DNA of 64,000 nucleotides from Desulfuromonadaceae bacterium (GTDB lineage: Bacteria > Desulfobacterota > Desulfuromonadia > Geobacterales > Pseudopelobacteraceae): the NCBI GenBank assembly GCA_028687585.1, contig JAQTZV010000002.1, positions 302,901 through 366,900 on the forward strand. Direction: 5' to 3'. The notes under the pieces are model-generated. The model was not told the origin of the DNA, made no database searches, and worked only from the letters and a program-made list of their open reading frames with translations. Positions 44,182 through 51,677 of this stretch are shown in pieces (within the stretch, counting starts at the first letter, position 1; every line of letters starts with the position of its first letter). The position numbers and the translations under genes were made by a program.

Positions 44182-44213
44182 AATGACCTGTAGCTTTGCG
44201 GCTCCAGGTCATT
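44182..44213 (-). promoter_or_regulatory. Terminator-like hairpin in the cytochrome leader with GCAAAGC loop
   Basis: On the minus strand AATGACCTG pairs with CAGGTCATT (nine pairs) around a 14-base loop containing CCGCAAAGCTA, followed by TTTTG. The loop and descending arm (CCGCAAAGCTACAGG) resemble the conserved 3' segment of GEMM (cyclic dinucleotide) riboswitches. The 5' half of that consensus is not convincing. It sits about 35 nt before the start codon. Confidence 0.4.
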
Positions 44214-44430
44214 CTGGATGTGCTATTTACCGAAAGGATAAATAAAAATTGCATCGTTGTTAAAGCATAACCTGTGCCATGACTAATTTTGGCCAAAATT
44301 TTACTTGAATGCACGTATCTGAATTCGCTAACTATATAGAAAAATGTAAAGGGTTAATTCTCATTAGAATTCCTGCTTCTTTTGCAGAACAAGCGTTATC
44401 ATAATGACGTTGCCGCATGCCGGACAATTT

Positions 44431-44446
44431 TACGTCAAATGACGTA
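44431..44446 (+). promoter_or_regulatory. Perfect palindrome upstream of rlpA
   Basis: TACGTCA-AA-TGACGTA, 59 bp before the rlpA ATG, with another TGACGT half-site at 44405-44410. It has the size and symmetry of an operator for a dimeric repressor; the regulator is unknown. Confidence 0.45.
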
Positions 44447-44504
44447 GATACATGTTAATGAATACGGCTGAAAAAATATTTCTGCTTTCCGAGAAGACAA
44501 TACA

Positions 44505-45248
44505 ATGACCAGGTTCATTATAATACTAATGTTCATCAGTCTGATAACCGCATGCGGCGGCCATGAGAAGAACAGGTATCGACCTGACCTGCCGGTTCCA
44601 AGTAACGTACAGAAACCATACACCATAAACGGCGAGCGATACGAACCGCTTTCCAGCCATGAGGGATTTGTTCAGACAGGCATTGCCAGTTGGTACGGTA
44701 GTGATTTCCACGGCAAGAAAACAAGCAGTGGTGAAACGTACGATATGTATGCAATGACTGCGGCTCACAAGACACTGCCGTTAGGTGTATATGTGAAAGT
44801 CAGCAATCGGAACAACGGTCATGACACCGTAGTGCGGATAAACGACCGTGGCCCTTTTGTGGCCGGCCGAATTATTGATCTCTCTTATTCCGCTGCCAAA
44901 GATCTCAGAATTGTTGGGGGGGGAACTGCGCCGGTAACGGTAGAAGCGCTTGGATACCTAGATGGCTCTGTCAAAGACAAAACGATTTACTACACTCCGG
45001 CCAGCTACGACAAGGGATCGTTCGGTATTCAGGTAGGAGCCTTCGGCACTATGGAAAACGCCCAACGAATGGCTGACAGCGTAAAGAAGCGCTACGGAAC
45101 GTCCGTCATTCAGGAGGCTGTTGTTAGTGGCATCCGATATTACCGAGTCAGAGCCGGAAACTATGCGTCACTGAAAGAAGCGGAACAGGTACGGGAGCGC
45201 TCGTCAGACAAAGTGATGCGGGGAGGATTCGTAGTGGCCTTGGATTGA
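44505..45248 (+). CDS. rlpA: RlpA septal ring lytic transglycosylase, lipoprotein with SPOR domain
   Basis: Outer-membrane lipoprotein that cleaves denuded peptidoglycan strands at the septum. The 247-residue protein has a lipobox ending at Cys17 (LITAC) and a double-psi beta-barrel (GIASWYGSDFHGKKTSSGETYD, then VVRINDRGPFVAGRIIDLS with the catalytic Asp). A C-terminal SPOR domain (about 170-245: FGIQVGAFGTMENAQRMADSV) binds denuded glycan. A palindrome lies in its upstream region. Confidence 0.94.
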   Translation: MTRFIIILMFISLITACGGHEKNRYRPDLPVPSNVQKPYTINGERYEPLSSHEGFVQTGIASWYGSDFHGKKTSSGETYDMYAMTAAHKTLPLGVYVKVSNRNNGHDTVVRINDRGPFVAGRIIDLSYSAAKDLRIVGGGTAPVTVEALGYLDGSVKDKTIYYTPASYDKGSFGIQVGAFGTMENAQRMADSVKKRYGTSVIQEAVVSGIRYYRVRAGNYASLKEAEQVRERSSDKVMRGGFVVALD

Positions 45249-45343
45249 GTGTGAGAGTTGGCCTTTTTCATCCATCCAGATACATACTGACCGGTCCCTT
45301 TCAGTAACCGGCCGGGTGTCGTTGATCAGCATCGTTACATATT

Positions 45344-46564
45344 TTATCCGGATTTACGCCATCCAAATGCTTTTAATTGAATATCGGGCAATGTGTTTGG
45401 ATTGATACCCATAGCTGCGAGCTCCTCAGATACGGACTCCATTTCCAGTTCCTCCAGTAGATCCATTACACGAAGAAGACTTCCATAATGACCCGTCTGA
45501 TTAATCAGAGCTGTTGCAACTTCCTCATTCAGGTTGAGATTTGTGATTATATCTTCAACGGCAATATCATATGTGCTCCCCATAAGCGAGAGAATGCCGG
45601 TCATAAATGCCCGTTCTGAAGATTCATCGTCACGCATCAATTGGGGGTGGACTAACGCCAGTTGCTCCATAAGTCCGGCCCTGGTGGCGGCCATATCAAC
45701 GAGAGGATGATCAAACGAGTCATCACCATCAGTGGCAAACAGCGCCAGTTGTACCCATCGTTTGATCTGAATGCGTCCGGCCATTGTAATGGCATGGTGC
45801 ACACCCTGAATTTTGAAGCGATTACCGAATGCTACCGAATTGACGAGCATCAACAGTTTATACGTCAGTGACGGGCTGCTGCGAAATTCCTGTTCTATAA
45901 TCTCGATGCTGGCATCTTCTGCAAACATGCGTATCAGTTTGAGGAGTGTGGTTGCATCTTCATCCATTTTTTTCTTTTTAAGGATATCTGGCCGGGCAAA
46001 AAAATAACCCTGAAAGTAATCGAAGCCAAGGGCATGACAGGCGGCAAATTGCTCAATAGTTTCTACTTTCTCGGCCAGCAGCTTACACTTATACGGGCGC
46101 AGAAGTTCAATTATTTCCGGAACTGTATCCAACGGTGTCTGGAAGAGGTCAATTTTAACGATGTCAACGATGTCATAAAGATCGGCAAAGTCAGGACTGT
46201 ATGTATGGTCATCCAATGCCAGACGGAACCCGGCTTCTTTTAGAACCCTGCATCGTTCTATCACAGCCGGAGAAGGTTCTATCGACTCCAACAGCTCGAT
46301 GACAATATGTTCACTGGGAAGCAATTCCAGGGTATCGTCCATCAACATGTCAAAATCAAAATTTATGAATCCCTTGCGTCCGCCCAGAAGCTCAACAATA
46401 CCAAACAAAGCAAGTGTATTAATAATGACATTCGCCGTAGCATGTACTGCATCATCTACCTCGGCTTCATTAATATCGGTCGAGCGAAAGAGCAACTCAT
46501 AGCCATAGAGGCGCTCGCTCCTGTCCAAAATCGGTTGTCGGCCTATTATGCAGTTTTCTCCCAT
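45344..46564 (-). CDS. EAL-HDOD protein (YuxH-like)
   Basis: A 406-residue cytosolic signalling protein. The N-terminal EAL-like domain (about 1-200) starts GRQPILDRSERLYGYELLFRS. The EAL triad is replaced by YEL, and other catalytic acidic residues are incomplete, so it is probably a non-hydrolytic c-di-GMP-related module. The HDOD domain (about 205-380) contains IIEQEFRSSPSLTYKLLMLVNS and RIQIKRWVQLALF. The two-domain architecture is a known family (COG3434). The gene is monocistronic. Confidence 0.9.
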   Translation of the reverse strand: MGENCIIGRQPILDRSERLYGYELLFRSTDINEAEVDDAVHATANVIINTLALFGIVELLGGRKGFINFDFDMLMDDTLELLPSEHIVIELLESIEPSPAVIERCRVLKEAGFRLALDDHTYSPDFADLYDIVDIVKIDLFQTPLDTVPEIIELLRPYKCKLLAEKVETIEQFAACHALGFDYFQGYFFARPDILKKKKMDEDATTLLKLIRMFAEDASIEIIEQEFRSSPSLTYKLLMLVNSVAFGNRFKIQGVHHAITMAGRIQIKRWVQLALFATDGDDSFDHPLVDMAATRAGLMEQLALVHPQLMRDDESSERAFMTGILSLMGSTYDIAVEDIITNLNLNEEVATALINQTGHYGSLLRVMDLLEELEMESVSEELAAMGINPNTLPDIQLKAFGWRKSG

Positions 46565-46639
46565 GCGTAACTTCCTCTTTTACATTTTTTTTACATGGAA
46601 TTTATTGCAAATATTAATTGAGTAGTTTGATGTCGCAAT

Positions 46640-46735
46640 TCAGTTTCCCGATTCAATTTCGGAGAACATCTTGACGATAGCATCAGTGCCGGACTTACCG
46701 TCAGTGACAGTTACCAAGTTGTATACATAATTTCT
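46640..46735 (-). pseudogene. Possible C-terminal gene fragment
   Basis: Between the EAL-HDOD and DJ-1/HD-GYP genes the minus strand reads RNYVYNLVTVTDGKSGTDAI then VKMFSEIESGN and a stop, with protein-like composition and no start codon. I do not recognise the parent gene. It could be a relic of a deleted gene or chance coding; low confidence. Confidence 0.25.
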
Positions 46736-46787
46736 TTAACTGGACTCATTTCCCTCTCCATTTCTCGGCTATCACCCCTGAAGTAAA

Positions 46788-47948
46788 TCAAAAATAATAA
46801 CTGAAATCCTTCTTCTCGAATGGCGAATCATTCAAGCATTCAATGAATACATCAACTATAAATGGGTCAAACTGCGTCCCTTTTTTCTTTACAAGTTCGC
46901 GAAGCGCGGCATCGTTATCCAATCGGTCCCGATAAGAGCGGTTTGAAATCATGGCATCGAAAGCATCAGCAACGGCAACGATACGGGCATGAAGCGGAAT
47001 CTGCTCGCCTTTCAAGCGGCCGGGATATCCGGTACCGTCCCAATGCTCATGATGATGAAGGATTGTCGGGCCGATATGACTCAAGTTATTGATACCTACA
47101 ACAAAAAGAGTTCCTTTCAGTGTATGTTCTCGTGTAAGCGTCTCCTCACGAAGACTGAGGCTGTCAGGTTTATTGAGAACGTTTTCAGCAGTATTATATT
47201 TTCCCATGTCATGAAGCATTGCCCCCAGGTACAGGTCCCGCATCTCGATATCAGGTAGTTTCAGTTTTAAACCAATGCTCAGACAGTATTCAGCAACCCT
47301 GCGCTCCTGCCCTTGCGTATAGGTGTCTTTAAGTTCCAATGCACTCAGCAATGCCTGTATTGTACTGTTGAATAAACCGGGATTCCACAATTGTGACTGA
47401 AGGGTAGGAACCAGCATTGATCTGGAAATGCCATCCGAAATAGTTTGATTGGTCAGACGTGCGGCTAAAGCGAGTCCAAATTCGATGGAGGTCCCTGGTC
47501 CCCGGCCGGTAATGATGGTGTCGTCACTGACAACGGCAGTTTCTTCGTATACAGCGCCATGCAATCTATCAATATACGAAGGGTAGCAGGTTGCTTTTTT
47601 CCCGTTCAGCAGTCCAGCTGCGGCAAGCACAATGGGCGCAGCGCAGATTGCGCCGATAAGCTTGTTTTTCGCGGCAAACTTGTTTAATAGATTATGAACG
47701 CGGGGATCGGCATTAAGATTGTCAGTTCCCGGTTGTCCGCCCGGAAGGACTATCATGTCGAATGCGCCGTCATTTATGGCATCAATCGTCGTATCGGGAA
47801 CAACAGAAATATTGTGGGCGCCTGAAACCGGACCTGGAAGAAGGCCGGCAATAACAACCTCAATTTCGGCTCTACGAAGTATATCTACAATTGTGAGTGC
47901 CTCAATTTCCTCAAAACCTGTTGCCAGTGGCATAAGAACTTTTGACAT
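46788..47948 (-). CDS. DJ-1/PfpI - HD-GYP fusion protein
   Basis: A 386-residue protein joining two families rarely seen together. Residues 1-185 are a DJ-1/YajL-type domain, with the acidic residue in GFEEIEA (12-18) and the nucleophile Cys102 in GAICAAPIVLAAAG. Residues about 195-375 are an HD-GYP phosphodiesterase-like domain, with HDMGK at 246-250, HHH at 298-300 and GTGYPG at 305-310. The first conserved histidine of HD-GYP (normally YTxGHSxRVA) is Gln214 in YTQGQERRVAEY, so one metal ligand is missing. The single ORF has no internal stop or frameshift and a clean start. Its role may be stress-linked c-di-GMP sensing (speculative). Confidence 0.88.
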   Translation of the reverse strand: MSKVLMPLATGFEEIEALTIVDILRRAEIEVVIAGLLPGPVSGAHNISVVPDTTIDAINDGAFDMIVLPGGQPGTDNLNADPRVHNLLNKFAAKNKLIGAICAAPIVLAAAGLLNGKKATCYPSYIDRLHGAVYEETAVVSDDTIITGRGPGTSIEFGLALAARLTNQTISDGISRSMLVPTLQSQLWNPGLFNSTIQALLSALELKDTYTQGQERRVAEYCLSIGLKLKLPDIEMRDLYLGAMLHDMGKYNTAENVLNKPDSLSLREETLTREHTLKGTLFVVGINNLSHIGPTILHHHEHWDGTGYPGRLKGEQIPLHARIVAVADAFDAMISNRSYRDRLDNDAALRELVKKKGTQFDPFIVDVFIECLNDSPFEKKDFSYYF

Positions 47949-47978
47949 ATGTTCCTCCCTGTTTTATTGAAAAAAATC

Positions 47979-48104
47979 GTAACTACTCAGGTATTGAGGC
48001 TGAAGACTGAAGGCTGAAGGTTAGACCCGTCATGAATAACTCGCCTTTGTTGATCTTGCAGGGGTTTTCCTAATAGTCTTCAGTCTATCAACCTGAGTAG
48101 TTAC
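47979..48104. repeat. MITE-like element with 14-bp terminal inverted repeats
   Basis: The ends GTAACTACTCAGGT and ACCTGAGTAGTTAC are perfect inverted repeats 126 bp apart, outer edge to outer edge. Inside are tandem CTGAAG units (GACTGAAGGCTGAAGG) with a matching CTTCAGTC near the other end. There is no coding capacity. It fills the gap between the hybrid kinase stop and the DJ-1/HD-GYP start. Confidence 0.75.
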
Positions 48105-48110
48105 AAAAAA

Positions 48111-50270
48111 TCATATTTCCCTGAGTGAATCGGCAACTACCGTGCATAGTTCCTGGTAAATATATGGCTTCTGAAGGAAACCAATCGCTCCGATTCTTTT
48201 AAGCTCATCAACCGTCCCACCCTGATGAAATCCGGAAGAGATCAAAATCCGGACATCGGGATATTTTTCCATAAGCCGTAGGAGGGTTTCTTTGCCTCCC
48301 ATTCTTGGCATAAGCATATCCAGAATTATCAGCGAAATATTATCCCGTTCCCGTGCGTACACTTCAAGCGCCTGTTGCCCGTCTTCGGCAAGATAGACCC
48401 TATACCCCAGTTCTTCTAGAAGCGTTTTGCCAACATCGCGGATAATTTCCTCATCGTCAACTAACAGAATTCCGCCCGATCCGCGTATCAGCTCTTTCGT
48501 TGCGCTAACGGTATTCTTTTTCTCCGGCGCCAGCGGCAGATACAGCTTGAAAATTGATCCGATTCCCGGTTCACTGATGATGCTGATACAGCCATGATGA
48601 TCAGTTATGGTACTGTATACGGCCGCTAATCCGAGACCGGTCCCTTTTCCGACCCCTTTTGTAGTAAAAAATGGCTCAAAAATTCGCTGTATGAGCTCTT
48701 TTGTCATGCCGCAACCGGTATCGGATACTGATATTTCAATATACGGGCCGGGGAGTATTGAAAAGGCGCTGGAGCGACAGTGACTTGAATCAAGCACAAC
48801 ATTGGCGGTGGTAAAGGTAATGGTCCCCTCTCCGGACATGGCGTCACGGGCGTTAACTCCAAGGTTAAGCAGGGCATTCTGTATGAGTGCCGGATCACCG
48901 TTTACATAATTGTTTCTAGCTGCAAGCCGTTTCCGGAGAGTTATCTGTTTGCCAATAGTTCTCTCCAGCAGCGAGACAGCATCATGGATCATTGTATCAA
49001 TGTGGACTTGTACCACGTTTTTTTGCCCTTTACGGGAAAAAGAAAGCAATTGTCCGGTCAGATCGGCCGAACGGCTGGCGGCTTGCTGGATGGAACCGAG
49101 CAGTTTTATCGCCGCTGGATTATCCGCTACATGTCGCTCCAAAAGTTCGGAGGAACCTAAAATCGCGGTCAACATATTATTAAAATCGTGGGCGACTCCA
49201 CCGGCCAGTTGTCCGATTACGTCCATTTTCTGCGTCTGTCTGATCTGCTCTTCCATGCGCTTCTGTTCAGTAACATCAAAAAAGACAATCAGCAGGCATT
49301 TCTTATTCATGTAATCCATGATGGATTTGTACAACAGTACGGAGCGGATTTCACCGGTAATGGTCTTAAGCTCTGCACTGAATCCGGATATGCCCTGCTG
49401 TTCATGCGTCTGCTTCAAAAAATGATCTCTCTCGTCGTTATCGTCCCAGAGACCTATTTCAATGCCGGTCTTACCGATTGCGGTGTCACGTGTGAAGCCA
49501 AAGTCCTTGCTGAAGGCGTGGTTAATTTCCTGGATTATTCCGCCCGGTAACGTTGAAACAACAATAGCCAGCGGCGCTACGTCAAAAAGAGTCTTAAGAC
49601 TGGCATTCGATTCGTTTAGCAACTTCTGGGTAACCTGATATTCCTCAATTTGTACCCGTAACATCTCTTCGGTTGCCAACAGCTGATCGCGAGTCTCAAC
49701 AAACTCCGTAACCTGAGCACGCAGGAGTTCCTCAGTGGCTTTCAGCTCCTTGTTCGAAAAAGTAAGCTGTTCGTTGCTGGCCTTTAACTCTTCGGCGGAA
49801 CTCTGTATTTTGGCAGTTCGCTGCACCACTATCTCTTCAAGGTTTCTTTTATGTAACTCTATTTCAGTGCGCTGGCGATACAGTTCGGCAAATATTCTGA
49901 CTTTGCTCTGCAGAAGCAGTGGTTCAATCGGTTTGGTAAGAAAATCGACTGCTCCGCAATCATAGCCTTTAAATTGAAACTGGAGGTCCTTCATGCCGGC
50001 AGTTACAAAGATAATCGGAATATGTCTCGTCTTTGGGTTTGCATGCATCAGCTCAGCAGTTTCAAAGCCGTCCATTTCCGGCATCTGCACATCCAGCAGC
50101 ACCAGGGCAAAATCCTGTTTAAGGGTCAGGTGCAGGGCCTCGTTACCCGATGTTGCCCTGACCAGATCATATCCATTGTCACCAAGCAGAGCTTCCAATG
50201 ACAGTAGATTTCCAGGTCGGTCATCTACCAGAAGAATTGGTATGGCATCTGGCAGGGTTGTGTGACTCAT
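48111..50270 (-). CDS. Hybrid sensor kinase: REC - coiled coil - PAS - HisKA/HATPase - REC
   Basis: A 719-residue cytosolic hybrid kinase. The N-terminal receiver has Asp60 (ALVLLDVQMPEMDG). A coiled coil of about 80 residues follows, then a PAS domain (LKTLFDVAPLAIVVSTLPG). The dimerisation/phospho-His motif is GGVAHDFNNMLTAILGSSELL (about 355). ATPase motifs NALLNLGVNARDAM and SDTGCGM...GKGTGLGLAAVY come next, and a C-terminal receiver (about 600-719, SLIILDMLMPRMGG). It lacks membrane helices, so input comes through REC/PAS. Its start overlaps the cheB stop (ATGA), making it the last gene of the CheR-CheB operon. Confidence 0.94.
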   Translation of the reverse strand: MSHTTLPDAIPILLVDDRPGNLLSLEALLGDNGYDLVRATSGNEALHLTLKQDFALVLLDVQMPEMDGFETAELMHANPKTRHIPIIFVTAGMKDLQFQFKGYDCGAVDFLTKPIEPLLLQSKVRIFAELYRQRTEIELHKRNLEEIVVQRTAKIQSSAEELKASNEQLTFSNKELKATEELLRAQVTEFVETRDQLLATEEMLRVQIEEYQVTQKLLNESNASLKTLFDVAPLAIVVSTLPGGIIQEINHAFSKDFGFTRDTAIGKTGIEIGLWDDNDERDHFLKQTHEQQGISGFSAELKTITGEIRSVLLYKSIMDYMNKKCLLIVFFDVTEQKRMEEQIRQTQKMDVIGQLAGGVAHDFNNMLTAILGSSELLERHVADNPAAIKLLGSIQQAASRSADLTGQLLSFSRKGQKNVVQVHIDTMIHDAVSLLERTIGKQITLRKRLAARNNYVNGDPALIQNALLNLGVNARDAMSGEGTITFTTANVVLDSSHCRSSAFSILPGPYIEISVSDTGCGMTKELIQRIFEPFFTTKGVGKGTGLGLAAVYSTITDHHGCISIISEPGIGSIFKLYLPLAPEKKNTVSATKELIRGSGGILLVDDEEIIRDVGKTLLEELGYRVYLAEDGQQALEVYARERDNISLIILDMLMPRMGGKETLLRLMEKYPDVRILISSGFHQGGTVDELKRIGAIGFLQKPYIYQELCTVVADSLREI

Positions 50271-50857
50271 GGTTTCTCCAGTACTAATCGTAACAAAGTT
50301 TGCGGAAGTTCTCTTAATTGTACAACGTAATCCGCTTTAAGCAATTGCAGTGCGCTCCGGGGCATGGAATCAATTTCGGCGTCAGCAGGATTCTGGACAA
50401 TTGTGACTCCGCCGTATTCTTTAATTTTCAGCAAACCTTTACTACCGTCAGAACCGGCTCCGGTCAGGATAACCCCGATAAGTTCGGACCCGAACACATC
50501 TGCTGCCGATTCAAAGAGGACATCCACCGAAGGACGGGCATAGTTTACCGGAGGATCGATGGATAGCGCCAGAGTGCCGCCCCGTTCCACAAGTAGATGA
50601 TAATTGGCCGGTGCCAAATAGGCCGTTCCTGAAGTAATGCATTCCAGCTCATCAGCCTCTTTTACTCGTATAGAACAGAGCGAATTCAGTAACACCGCCA
50701 TGCCGTCATCGGAATCCGGTGTGATGTGAGTAACAATTAAAACAGGAATCGGAAAATCAGCGGGCAGCCCCCCCAGTAAGTGTTTGAGCGCAGTCACTCC
50801 GCCAGTCGAAACACCGATAACAAGCGCCTTAAACTGTCTGCTGCAATTTTTTCGCAT
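50267..50857 (-). CDS. cheB: CheB-type methylesterase domain protein, no receiver
   Basis: A 196-residue protein-glutamate methylesterase domain alone. The catalytic Ser lies in IGVSTGGVTAL, the His in VTHITPDSDDGMA, and the Asp in ILTGAGSDGSKGL. The N-terminal receiver that normally gates CheB is absent, so activity should be constitutive or controlled by the receivers of the adjacent kinases. It overlaps cheR by 29 bp upstream and the hybrid kinase by four bases downstream. Confidence 0.93.
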   Translation of the reverse strand: MRKNCSRQFKALVIGVSTGGVTALKHLLGGLPADFPIPVLIVTHITPDSDDGMAVLLNSLCSIRVKEADELECITSGTAYLAPANYHLLVERGGTLALSIDPPVNYARPSVDVLFESAADVFGSELIGVILTGAGSDGSKGLLKIKEYGGVTIVQNPADAEIDSMPRSALQLLKADYVVQLRELPQTLLRLVLEKP

Positions 50858-51677
50858 AGCGTTTCCGATAGATCTGCATCCGAGGCATCATTGCTTCATA
50901 CCGGCCGGATATGTTGCGGTGGTCAAGGCTTTCTTTCGTACCAAGGCAGAGAAAACCACCCGGCATCAGGCTGGTGTCAAGGAGGCTCAAAACCCGCTCT
51001 TTAAGCGGTTGTTTGAAATATATCATGACATTACGGCAAAGGATAAGATTCATCTCGCCAAAATCGGTATCAACGGTCAGGTTGTGTGCCGCAAAGACGA
51101 TATTCTCCTGAAGGGAGGGAGATAGAATTGCGTGGTCGTAACGGGCGGTGTAGTAGTCTGAAAACGAGCCGGTGCCGCCGGAGTGCTGATAGTTTCTGGT
51201 AAAGCGCTGCATCTCCTGTAAAGGATAAATACCCTTCTGGGCCTTGTGAATTACCTCTTCGTTTATATCGGTGGCATAGATGCGGAAGCGTCCTTTCAAA
51301 CCCACTTCATGAAGGAGTATCGCCATCGAATACGCTTCTTCCCCGGTGGAACAACCGGCGTGCCAGATCTTTATGAAGGGGTAGGTCAGCAGATGCGGCA
51401 CAACCTGCTCTCTGATGGCCTTAAAAAAGGATGGATCACGGAACATATCTGAAACATTGACGGTGATTCCCCTCAGCAGAGTATCGAACAAACCACGATC
51501 ACGCAACAGAGGGGATTGGGCAAGCGAAAGGGTACCAAACCCGGAAATGGAAAGCCACTGGATTAGCCGCCGCCTCAGTGATGCCTCGGAATATTCTCTG
51601 AAATCGAATCCGTAGACCTGGTAGACACCCTCCAGGAGTAGTTTAATCTCTACATCAATGATTTCGTCAGGAGTCAT
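50829..51677 (-). CDS. cheR: CheR-type protein-glutamate methyltransferase
   Basis: A 282-residue SAM-dependent methyltransferase of chemoreceptor glutamates. An N-terminal helical domain (about 5-80, including YGFDFREYSEASLRRRL) precedes the SAM domain with KIWHAGCSTGEEAYSMAILL and YATDINEEVIHKAQKGIYP, then FGEMNLILCRNVMIYF. It overlaps the upstream GAF-sensor gene by 11 bp. No chemoreceptor, CheA or CheW is in the operon, so the methylation target may be elsewhere or unconventional. Confidence 0.95.
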   Translation of the reverse strand: MTPDEIIDVEIKLLLEGVYQVYGFDFREYSEASLRRRLIQWLSISGFGTLSLAQSPLLRDRGLFDTLLRGITVNVSDMFRDPSFFKAIREQVVPHLLTYPFIKIWHAGCSTGEEAYSMAILLHEVGLKGRFRIYATDINEEVIHKAQKGIYPLQEMQRFTRNYQHSGGTGSFSDYYTARYDHAILSPSLQENIVFAAHNLTVDTDFGEMNLILCRNVMIYFKQPLKERVLSLLDTSLMPGGFLCLGTKESLDHRNISGRYEAMMPRMQIYRKRYAKKLQQTV

